Origin: an uncultured Eggerthella sp.
Lineage (GTDB): Bacteria; Actinomycetota; Coriobacteriia; Coriobacteriales; Eggerthellaceae
Direction of reading: 5' to 3'
DNA: 8,427 nt
NCBI GenBank assembly: GCA_900544455.1
Contig: UQVJ01000076.1
Span: 1-8,427 of the forward strand
A program made the translations under genes and the position numbers. A model generated the notes under the pieces. The model had not been told where the DNA came from and did not search any database. It saw only the letters and a list, made by a program, of their open reading frames with translations. Of the stretch, positions 1 through 5,285 are shown piece after piece (position 1 is the stretch's first letter; every line of letters begins with the position of its first letter).

Positions 1-2915
1 ATATTGCTGGAAACATGGGTGCATATGGTGCTGCCCTGCTGGCGCGCGATCGCGCTCATGCCAAGGAAGCGGCTTCGGGCGTTCCTGCTCAAACGACCAT
101 GCTTGGATTAGATGCCTTGCGCGCGCTTGAGCCTACGCATCGAAATGTGCGCTGTAAAGCATGCTCGAATCACTGCTTGCTTACTATCAACGATTTTGGC
201 ATTGATGAGGAAACGGGTAAGCACCGTCGCTTTATCACGGGTAATCGTTGTGAAAAGGGCGCGGGATTGGCAGAAGAAGCCGCCAAGGTTCCAAACTTGT
301 TCGAATACAAGACCCATCGCTTATTCGACCATTATCAGCCTCTATCCAAGGAAGAGGCAACTCGTTCCACGGTTGGTATTCCTCGCGCCCTGAACATGTA
401 CGAAAACTATCCGTTCTGGTTTACGTTCTTTACCGAACTGGGCTTCCGTGTGGAACTTTCCGATCTTTCAACCAAGAAGACGTACGAAGCGGGTATCGAG
501 TCTATGCCTTCTGAAAGCGTGTGCTACCCAGCCAAACTTTCTCATGGCCATATCATGAACTTGCTTGATAAAGACATCGATTTCATCTGGATGCCTTGCG
601 CGAAGTATGAACGTCAGGAAGACGAGACCGCAGGCAATCATTTCAATTGCCCTATCGTAATGAGTTATTCCGAGGCGCTGAAACTCAATGTTGATGCACT
701 GAACGAGACCGATATCCAGTTCCTGAATCCTTTTGTTCCCTACCACATGAAGGACAAACTGAAGGAGCGCTTGTACGTCGAGCTCGTCGAGAAGCATCCT
801 GAGCTTATGGGCTCTGGCCCTGCTCCCACGCAGGCTGAAATTGATGCTGCGGTAGATGTCGCATGGGCTGAAGACGAGCAGCTTCACGAAGATATCCACA
901 ACAAGGGTATGGAAACCCTGAAATGGATAGAAGAGCACGGAGTGCACGGCATTGTATTGGCTGGTCGCCCGTATCACGACGATCCTGAAATCAACCATGC
1001 AATTCCAGAATTGCTTACTAGCTTCGGCTTGGCAGTGTTTACCGAAGATTCAATTGCTCATTTGGGTCAGGTCGAACGTCCTCTTCGCGCTGTTGACCAG
1101 TGGATGTACCATACTCGCTTGTATCGTGCCGCAAAGGTGGTAACCCAGCGTGATGACCTTGATATGATTCAGCTGAATAGTTTCGGTTGCGGTCTCGACG
1201 CTGTTACGACAGACCAGGTTCAGGAGATCCTAGAGGGCTCGGGTAAAATCTACACTGTTCTGAAGATCGATGAGGTTTCCAATTTGGGTGCTGCCCGTAT
1301 TCGAGTTCGCTCTTTGCTGGCTGCGTTGAAAGACCAATCCGACGAGCGCGCTGAACAGAATGCGATTGAGGGTGGCTGTCCTGTTTGTGGCATTGATGCT
1401 GATAAGCTTGAGGCGGATGTCGCTGCACGTGAGGCTGTTATCAATGCCAAGACCGGTGCTCGCGAAGCTGAGGCTGGCGCTGCGGTTGCTGCAGAGATTG
1501 CCAATGGTCAGGGAAGCACCTGTTCGTGCGGGACAATTGATAAGCATGATGACCCCCATATTCGTGAAGCTGAATCCACTGCATTCCCGAAGGTTCAGTT
1601 CACTCAAGAGATGAAAGATGCTGGGTACACTATTCTTTGTCCCCAGATGGCTCCTATCCATTTTGACTTGCTCGTGCCGATCTTCCGCTCAAATGGCTAC
1701 AACCTTGAATTGCTACCAGCGGTAGACCATGGAGCGGTGGATGCTGGCCTGAAGTATGTGAACAACGATATTTGCTACCCGTCCATTCTGGTTACTGGCC
1801 AGATCATGGAGGCTGTTACGTCGGGTCGATATGACACTGATAAGCTTGCTGTGATCATTACCCAAACAGGTGGCGGCTGTCGTGCAACCAACTACATCAG
1901 CCTCATCCGTAAGGCGTTGAAGGCGGCGGGTCTGGGCCATATCCCTGTTATCTCGCTCGCATTCAAGAAGCTGGATGAATCAAATCCTGGTTTCAAGGTA
2001 ACTGCCACCATGCTGTACAACGCTATATTTGCGTTGTTCTACGGTGACTTGCTTATGCAGTGTCTGTACCGTACGCGTCCGTATGAAATTGAAAAGGGTG
2101 CGGCAGAGCAGTTGTTCGATTACTGGATGGAAAAGTGCAAGTTGCAAATCGCCGAAGGCGAGAAATTCGGTCGCTACAAGAAGACGGTTCGCGCCATCGT
2201 AGACGACTTCGACAACTTGCCGCTGCAGGGCGAGGGAACCAAGCCGCGCGTCGGTGTTGTTGGCGAGATTTTAGTTAAGTTCCACCCCACGGCAAACAAC
2301 CAGGTAGTCGACGTCATCGAGGCGGAAGGCTGCGAAGCGGTTGTGCCTGGATTGGTTGACTTCTTCTTGTTCGGTATTGCTGGCTCCATCTTCCAGCAGG
2401 AAGGTGTAGGAAAATCGAAGAAGGGTGCGATGGGTGCAAAGGCGGGCTTGGCTGCCATTGCGAAGCTGCGCAAACCCATGAATGATGCCTTGGCGAAGTC
2501 AACGCGCTTCGAGCCGCCCACGGATATCTTTGAGTTGGCAAGCTATGCCGAAGAGATCTTGTCTCTGTGCAATTCGATGGGTGAAGGCTGGCTTCTTACT
2601 GCTGAAATGTGCGAGCTTATTCGCAACGGTGCTCCGAACATCGTGTGTGCTCAGCCTTTCGCATGCTTGCCGAATCATGTTGTTGGCAAGGCGGTTATTA
2701 AGGAGCTGCGTCGTCGCTATAAGGGCACTAATATCGTTGCCGTCGATTATGACCCTGGTGCTTCCGAGGTTAATCAGCTCAATCGCATCAAGCTGATGAT
2801 TTCGGTTGCGAAGGCGAACCTTGCTGAAGAGCTCAAGGCCGAGCAGCAGCACTTGGAAGAGGGAAGTACAACCGAGTTCCATACCGAAAGCGAAGTGGAG
2901 ACTACGCGCGCATAA
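1..2915 (+). CDS. Acyl-CoA dehydratase activase-related giant protein (BadF/HgdC-type ATPase tail + DUF2229 + HgdB-like), 5' partial
   Basis: The frame is open from base 3, so the start is outside the window. Residues below are numbered from the Met at base 15. The first visible residues (IAGNMGAYGAALL) match the end of a BadF/BadG/BcrA/BcrD ATPase domain. Next comes a Cys cluster (C47, C50, C54, C79, ending GNRCEKG). A DUF2229-like CoA-enzyme-activase domain starts at about 119 (VGIPRALNMYENYPF) with C170 and C195. After an Ala-rich linker carrying CPVC (455-458) and CSC (503-505), an HgdB-like 2-hydroxyacyl-CoA dehydratase subunit region runs from about 530 to 940 (CPQMAPIHFDLL, CYPSILVTGQ, TGGGCRATNY). 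Known homologues combine an ATP-driven activator with dehydratase-like modules, usually in about 1,400 residues, so roughly a third is probably missing here. In the family, ATP hydrolysis drives low-potential electron transfer to an acyl-CoA dehydratase; the substrate of this fused form is unknown. It is probably cytosolic. A terminator lies 57 bases downstream. Family assignment is firm; specific function is not. Confidence 0.9.
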   Translation, partial: IAGNMGAYGAALLARDRAHAKEAASGVPAQTTMLGLDALRALEPTHRNVRCKACSNHCLLTINDFGIDEETGKHRRFITGNRCEKGAGLAEEAAKVPNLFEYKTHRLFDHYQPLSKEEATRSTVGIPRALNMYENYPFWFTFFTELGFRVELSDLSTKKTYEAGIESMPSESVCYPAKLSHGHIMNLLDKDIDFIWMPCAKYERQEDETAGNHFNCPIVMSYSEALKLNVDALNETDIQFLNPFVPYHMKDKLKERLYVELVEKHPELMGSGPAPTQAEIDAAVDVAWAEDEQLHEDIHNKGMETLKWIEEHGVHGIVLAGRPYHDDPEINHAIPELLTSFGLAVFTEDSIAHLGQVERPLRAVDQWMYHTRLYRAAKVVTQRDDLDMIQLNSFGCGLDAVTTDQVQEILEGSGKIYTVLKIDEVSNLGAARIRVRSLLAALKDQSDERAEQNAIEGGCPVCGIDADKLEADVAAREAVINAKTGAREAEAGAAVAAEIANGQGSTCSCGTIDKHDDPHIREAESTAFPKVQFTQEMKDAGYTILCPQMAPIHFDLLVPIFRSNGYNLELLPAVDHGAVDAGLKYVNNDICYPSILVTGQIMEAVTSGRYDTDKLAVIITQTGGGCRATNYISLIRKALKAAGLGHIPVISLAFKKLDESNPGFKVTATMLYNAIFALFYGDLLMQCLYRTRPYEIEKGAAEQLFDYWMEKCKLQIAEGEKFGRYKKTVRAIVDDFDNLPLQGEGTKPRVGVVGEILVKFHPTANNQVVDVIEAEGCEAVVPGLVDFFLFGIAGSIFQQEGVGKSKKGAMGAKAGLAAIAKLRKPMNDALAKSTRFEPPTDIFELASYAEEILSLCNSMGEGWLLTAEMCELIRNGAPNIVCAQPFACLPNHVVGKAVIKELRRRYKGTNIVAVDYDPGASEVNQLNRIKLMISVAKANLAEELKAEQQHLEEGSTTEFHTESEVETTRA

Positions 2916-2971
2916 TGCTTATGTTTCTCCTATGACGCTCTTTGGCTGACCCTTCAATTTGGGAGCTCTTT

Positions 2972-3016
2972 AAAGCGGCAAAAAGGTTTTGTTTCCTTTT
3001 TGCCGCTTTCTTTTTT
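2972..3016 (+). terminator. Strong rho-independent terminator after the dehydratase-activase gene
   Basis: Arms 2972-2986 (AAAGCGGCAAAAAGG) and 2995-3009 form a perfect 15-bp stem with an 8-base loop (TTTTGTTT), followed by a C and six Ts (3011-3016). It begins 57 bases after the stop codon. It separates this gene from the permease gene, whose putative promoter starts immediately downstream. The minus strand lacks a comparable T run directly after the stem, so it looks mainly one-directional. Confidence 0.93.
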
Positions 3017-3037
3017 CGGAATCGCTTTAGTACGGTG

Positions 3038-3043
3038 TAGAAT
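3038..3043 (+). promoter_or_regulatory. Candidate -10 box (TAGAAT) of the TSUP permease gene
   Basis: TAGAAT differs from the TATAAT consensus at one base and lies directly after the terminator. A transcription start about 7 bases downstream would fall at about 3050, only some 3 bases before the ATG at 3053. No Shine-Dalgarno sequence is visible there. The -35 region is poor (TTCGGA at 3015-3020, 17-base spacer). Calling it a promoter is inference from position and the -10 match. Confidence 0.4.
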
Positions 3044-3052
3044 CCATACGCT

Positions 3053-3850
3053 ATGGATATGATATTTGAATTGATCTCTAACCTTTTTGGAATCGAGCCC
3101 CTAGGTTTAGTAATTGTCTGTGCGCTTGTTTTTTTGGCCGGTTATGTCGATGCTATCGCTGGAGGAGGCGGGTTGATTTCCCTGCCCGCTTATCTTATTG
3201 CTGGTGTTCCGACGCATGCCGCTATTGCTACAAACAAGCTTAGTTCCTGCATGGGCACTACCGTGGCGACGTTTCACTATGCCAAATCGGGTTTCATCAA
3301 TGTGCGCCTTGCGTTGCCAAGCATCGTCTTTGCTTTCTTGGGGTCTTTTTGTGGCTCCAATGTATTGCTGCTCGTTGATGATGGGTTTCTACGCCTATTT
3401 CTTTTGGTGGTGCTACCGGTAACGGCTATTTATGTAATGAAATCAAAAAGTTTTGATGCAGCGGGTCTTCAATCGTTTTCGGTTCGTAAGACTACTTTGC
3501 TCTGTATGGGAATTGCCTTTGTAGTCGGTGCTTATGATGGCTTCTATGGTCCGGGGACAGGAACGTTTTTGATGCTAATGCTGACCGGGATTGCCCATTT
3601 GCGTTTGGACTCTGCGGCAGGCGTTACGAAATCAATCAATCTCACTACCAATTTAGCGGCGCTGATCGTGTTTTTGTTCCATGGTCAAGTAGTCATACTT
3701 CTCGGCATTTTGGCAGGCTTGTTCAACATGATTGGTAATTATCTGGGTTCTCATAGTTTTACCAAGAACGGGGGTGCCATCGCGCGCCCCATTACAATAG
3801 CGGTATTGTTGATTTTCTTCGTGAAAGTTGTTTGGGATTTCATGGCATAG
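3053..3850 (+). CDS. TSUP (TauE/SafE, YfcA-like) membrane permease
   Basis: This is a complete 265-residue integral membrane protein, a normal length for the TauE/SafE (formerly DUF81) family. Family signatures are present in both halves: DAIAGGGGLISLP at 33-45 and TNK at 60-62 in the first, and YDGFYGPGTGTF at 161-172 with TKSIN at 192-196 in the second. This reflects the internal duplication typical of the family. Hydrophobic stretches fit about eight membrane helices (for example 17-36, 85-107, 112-129, 148-162, 200-230 and 245-262). Family members export or import sulfite, sulfoacetate, thiosulfate or other small organosulfur or organic anions; the substrate here cannot be read from sequence. 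The YfcA-like GFYGPGTG motif suggests the broad YfcA subgroup. The gene stands alone between a terminator and a long gap. ATG 3053 has no Shine-Dalgarno; ATG 3059 is an alternative. The first three residues may therefore be mis-assigned. Confidence 0.9.
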   Translation: MDMIFELISNLFGIEPLGLVIVCALVFLAGYVDAIAGGGGLISLPAYLIAGVPTHAAIATNKLSSCMGTTVATFHYAKSGFINVRLALPSIVFAFLGSFCGSNVLLLVDDGFLRLFLLVVLPVTAIYVMKSKSFDAAGLQSFSVRKTTLLCMGIAFVVGAYDGFYGPGTGTFLMLMLTGIAHLRLDSAAGVTKSINLTTNLAALIVFLFHGQVVILLGILAGLFNMIGNYLGSHSFTKNGGAIARPITIAVLLIFFVKVVWDFMA

Positions 3851-4073
3851 AGCCAATTGGGCAACTTGATAAAACAGGGCTTTGCTTAAGCTGCCCTCTG
3901 CGCGTTATTTCATGATTGAGCGATAGTGTATTAGCTGTTTTCTTACGGTAGATCGACGCCTCAAAGCTACGCATTCTACATCTTTTGGCTCTTTGGATTT
4001 TGCGGCTTGAAGTCTGCTTCTGAATCGGGGCTGGTAGGTATATTGATTGATTTACGATGGCGTATTCTCTATG
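3851..4073. other. Intergenic region without a convincing gene
   Basis: Between the permease stop and the promoter of the zinc-ribbon gene I find no ORF with a good start, no tRNA and no repeat of note. A weak imperfect hairpin at 3876-3897 (AGGGC pairing with GCCCT around the palindrome GCTTAAGC) follows the permease stop. It lacks a T run, so it is at best a poor terminator or an mRNA 3'-end stabiliser. Confidence 0.5.
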
Positions 4074-4110
4074 TGAACGTGTTCATTCTTTATTGGGAAA
4101 GCGTTATAGT
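4074..4110 (+). promoter_or_regulatory. Candidate promoter with overlapping dyad, upstream of the zinc-ribbon gene
   Basis: TATAGT at 4105-4110 is one base off the -10 consensus. TTCATT at 4082-4087 sits 17 bases upstream as a weak -35 (3 of 6 matches). A dyad TGAAC-GT-GTTCA (4074-4085) overlaps the -35 element, a usual place for a repressor site. The GAAC/GTTC spacing is 2, not the 4 of Gram-positive LexA boxes, so I do not call it LexA. The predicted start near 4117 gives a leader of about 90 bases. Function is inferred from position only. Confidence 0.4.
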
Positions 4111-4144
4111 GAGGTCGTAGTAATTGCGAATGCGTTCAAACTTA

Positions 4145-4168
4145 CCGTTATTGAAGAAACGGCAATAA
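4145..4168 (+). other. Alternative small hairpins in the leader of the zinc-ribbon gene
   Basis: CCGTT (4145-4149) can pair with AACGG (4158-4162), or TTATTG (4148-4153) can pair with CAATAA (4163-4168). The two pairings share bases and cannot form together. They lie about 20 bases before the Shine-Dalgarno sequence. The stems are short, so this may be chance. Confidence 0.2.
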
Positions 4169-4205
4169 GACGGGGTTGGCCCGTGTATGGAGAGGCGGTA
4201 TTGCC

Positions 4206-4427
4206 ATGAGTAAGATTCCAAGTGTTGAAACTATGGGAACTTGTCCGAAATGTGGAGTCCTATTGGATCTTGCCGTCGAAGTTGCTCCTGAAGAAGTTAT
4301 ATACCATGGCGTTTGCCCTGAACATGGGGTATTTGTCCGTTCGGAGCCTCGAGCTGATTTGTCGGAACTTGGCGTTAAGGTTTCATCTACGGTTGGCATA
4401 CGCGGTCAGCAAGCTTCTGTTGCGTAA
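4206..4427 (+). CDS. Small zinc-ribbon protein of unknown function
   Basis: The protein has 73 residues. ATG 4206 is chosen because GGAGAGG at 4189-4195 lies 10 bases upstream; a TTG at 4176 in the same frame would add ten residues but has no such site. The sequence contains CPKC (C13, C16) and CPEH (C37, H40), a C-x2-C ... C-x2-H arrangement about 20 residues apart. This is consistent with one zinc ribbon folded between short beta strands (VIYHGVCPEHGVFV). The last 25 residues are polar and lack motifs. There is no signal peptide or membrane segment, so it is probably cytosolic. It stands alone, with a candidate promoter upstream and a good terminator downstream, which argues that it is a real gene. 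I do not recognise the family. A metal-binding or nucleic-acid-binding role is possible but not shown. Confidence 0.7.
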   Translation: MSKIPSVETMGTCPKCGVLLDLAVEVAPEEVIYHGVCPEHGVFVRSEPRADLSELGVKVSSTVGIRGQQASVA

Positions 4428-4524
4428 GTTTTTGGTTGCAGCCTTTAATCAAACTCGGAATCAAACAGGGGCTGCGCTGAAGACAGGAACGTTTAGGATT
4501 GCAGTTCATAGACTGCGACCCAAT
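4428..4524 (+). other. Structured 3' region between zinc-ribbon gene and its terminator
   Basis: This stretch of nearly 100 bases has no ORF. It contains an 8-base direct repeat AATCAAAC (4447-4454 and 4459-4466), enclosed by GCAGCC (4438-4443) and GGCTGC (4470-4475), which can pair. A further small hairpin has GCAGT (4501-4505) pairing with ACTGC (4512-4516). It may be a structured 3' UTR or hold a small RNA ending at the terminator; nothing matches an RNA family I know. Confidence 0.25.
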
Positions 4525-4564
4525 ATAGACCTCGCTGGTTTTAAGCGGGGTCTATTTGTGTTTT
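4525..4564 (+). terminator. Rho-independent terminator of the zinc-ribbon gene
   Basis: Left arm 4525-4536 (ATAGACCTCGCT) pairs with 4544-4555 (AGCGGGGTCTAT) over 12 positions with a single T-G wobble and a 7-base loop (GGTTTTA). The T-rich tail TTGTGTTTT (4556-4564) follows. On the minus strand the stem is not followed by a T run, so it probably does not serve the convergent ferredoxin gene. Confidence 0.85.
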
Positions 4565-4597
4565 ATGGGACTTAGGCAACCTGCTCATCTCGAGACA

Positions 4598-4661
4598 ATA
4601 AGCCACTGTCGTTTTGAGCTTCGGTAAGCGTTGTGCGGTTGCTTGCTGTGCTTTGGCTTAT
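4598..4661 (-). other. Long-range inverted repeat at the 3' end of the ferredoxin gene
   Basis: ATAAGCCA (4598-4605) is the reverse complement of TGGCTTAT (4654-4661), which overlaps the ferredoxin stop codon. The 48-base gap contains a small GCTT/AAGC hairpin. There is no T run on the minus strand, so this is not a classical terminator. No better terminator for the ferredoxin transcript is visible. Confidence 0.2.
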
Positions 4662-4939
4662 GAGACCTTTGCGATAGCGCACTTCGGTTGCTCGATGTCA
4701 CCGTAACGAATGGCGGCAGTGGGGCAGAGCCTTAGGCAGCCGAAGCACATAAGGCACGTTTCTTTTATCCAGATGGGATGCCCATCTTTCAACTTGATTG
4801 CTTCGGCGGGGCAAATCCGGCTGCATTTACCGCAGCCAATGCAGCTTTTGCATACTGAGAAATTGTCAGTATAAAGAACCTCGTCAAGATCGACACGGGT
4901 ATAGAGGCCTGCGGCGCTCTTGGTCTTTCCATCGTTCAT
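4658..4939 (-). CDS. Small 2[4Fe-4S] ferredoxin
   Basis: The protein has 93 residues. Two textbook cluster motifs are present: C33-x2-C36-x2-C39-x3-C43-P and C62-x2-C65-x2-C68-x3-C72-P. They are joined by a short hairpin (AEAIKLKDGHPIW) and followed by TAAIRYG. This is the bacterial-type 2[4Fe-4S] fold, a soluble electron carrier. An extra Cys (C30) precedes the first motif and C87 lies near the C-terminus. The pattern with GHPIW and a second CLMCFGCLRLCP resembles the ferredoxin half of EFR1-type flavodoxin-ferredoxin proteins, but there is no flavodoxin part. The N-terminal 28 residues are polar and not a signal peptide. The start is well supported by AAGGAGG (complement of 4945-4951) 5 bases upstream. 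No redox partner gene is adjacent. Its partner could be any low-potential enzyme of the cell. Confidence 0.9.
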   Translation of the reverse strand: MNDGKTKSAAGLYTRVDLDEVLYTDNFSVCKSCIGCGKCSRICPAEAIKLKDGHPIWIKETCLMCFGCLRLCPTAAIRYGDIEQPKCAIAKVS

Positions 4940-4971
4940 GACGCCCTCCTTGCCCTGATCCCTTTTTGTTC

Positions 4972-5001
4972 ATTGTATTGCTCGGTCAATCGAGATAACA
5001 A
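4972..5001 (-). promoter_or_regulatory. Candidate sigma-70-type promoter of the ferredoxin gene
   Basis: Read on the minus strand, TTGTTA (complement of 4996-5001, 4 of 6 matches) and TACAAT (complement of 4972-4977, 5 of 6) are 18 bases apart. The expected start near 4965 gives a leader of about 25 bases that contains the Shine-Dalgarno sequence. The spacer includes a small CTCG/CGAG dyad (4981-4994). Confidence 0.55.
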
Positions 5002-5017
5002 TGCAATCTGAAACAGC

Positions 5018-5040
5018 ATGTATGAGCCGAATTCATACAT
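5018..5040. promoter_or_regulatory. Perfect 8-bp inverted repeat, candidate operator upstream of the ferredoxin promoter
   Basis: ATGTATGA (5018-5025) and TCATACAT (5033-5040) are exact reverse complements with a 7-base gap. The dyad is centred about 65 bases upstream of the predicted ferredoxin start, where activators often bind. Its core TGA-N7-TCA fits the T-N11-A pattern of LysR-type sites. No regulator gene lies in the window, so the identity of a binding protein is open. Confidence 0.4.
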
Positions 5041-5216
5041 TAACCGTCAATTGCTTCCATCTTTTTTTTGAGGTGTGGTTTCTACTGTTCGTCTTTTAAG
5101 ATTGCGATTTGGCTTAGCGGACTGTGCGTAGTGTTGCTGTTTATGTATCTAGTGGGTTGTTATACAGCAGAAACGTGATTATTTAAGGTCGATGGGCTGC
5201 TTAGCCATTCAGTCGC
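5041..5216. other. Divergent intergenic region, no gene seen
   Basis: This part of the gap between the ferredoxin promoter and ileS has no supported ORF. It contains a run of eight Ts (about 5060-5068) without a preceding stem, a weak TGCTGT/ACAGCA pairing (5135-5140 with 5164-5169), and a small dyad at 5192-5208 (ATGG and CT pairing with AGCCAT) just before the ileS -35. I looked for the conserved T-box antiterminator sequence (TGG-N-ACC core) expected upstream of some ileS genes and did not find it. Confidence 0.5.
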
Positions 5217-5244
5217 TTCGCTATTTGGTTAAGTTCGGTATAAT
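5217..5244 (+). promoter_or_regulatory. ileS: Candidate ileS promoter
   Basis: A perfect TATAAT at 5239-5244 is preceded, after 16 bases, by TTCGCT at 5217-5222 (3 of 6 matches to TTGACA). The expected start is near 5251, giving a leader of only about 35 bases to the GTG start. Such a short leader leaves no room for a T-box or other riboswitch downstream of this promoter. Confidence 0.6.
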
Positions 5245-5272
5245 TTCATGGTTATACAAATACAAGGATGAA

Positions 5273-5279
5273 GAAAGGG
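5273..5279 (+). promoter_or_regulatory. ileS: Shine-Dalgarno site deciding the ileS start
   Basis: GAAAGGG lies 6 bases before GTG 5286. The upstream in-frame ATG at 5268 has only AAGG directly abutting it, which is too close for normal initiation. This favours GTG 5286. Confidence 0.6.
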
Positions 5280-5285
5280 TGCATC

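Noticed and set aside
468..998. 176-residue minus-strand ORF opposite the dehydratase-activase gene
   Set aside because: It is a shadow frame of a clearly conserved coding region, without motifs.
4074..4085. LexA (SOS) box
   Set aside because: The half sites GAAC and GTTC are present but separated by 2 bases instead of the 4 of Gram-positive LexA sites.
4176..4205. TTG start at 4176 for the zinc-ribbon gene
   Set aside because: GGAGAGG at 4189-4195 is positioned for ATG 4206 and lies inside the longer form. No ribosome site precedes 4176.
4222..4575. 117-residue plus-strand ORF overlapping the zinc-ribbon gene
   Set aside because: It runs through the terminator and in another frame of a gene with Cys motifs and a Shine-Dalgarno. 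It has no motif of its own.
5059..5069. Run of eight Ts as a terminator in the ferredoxin-ileS gap
   Set aside because: No GC-rich stem precedes it on the plus strand.
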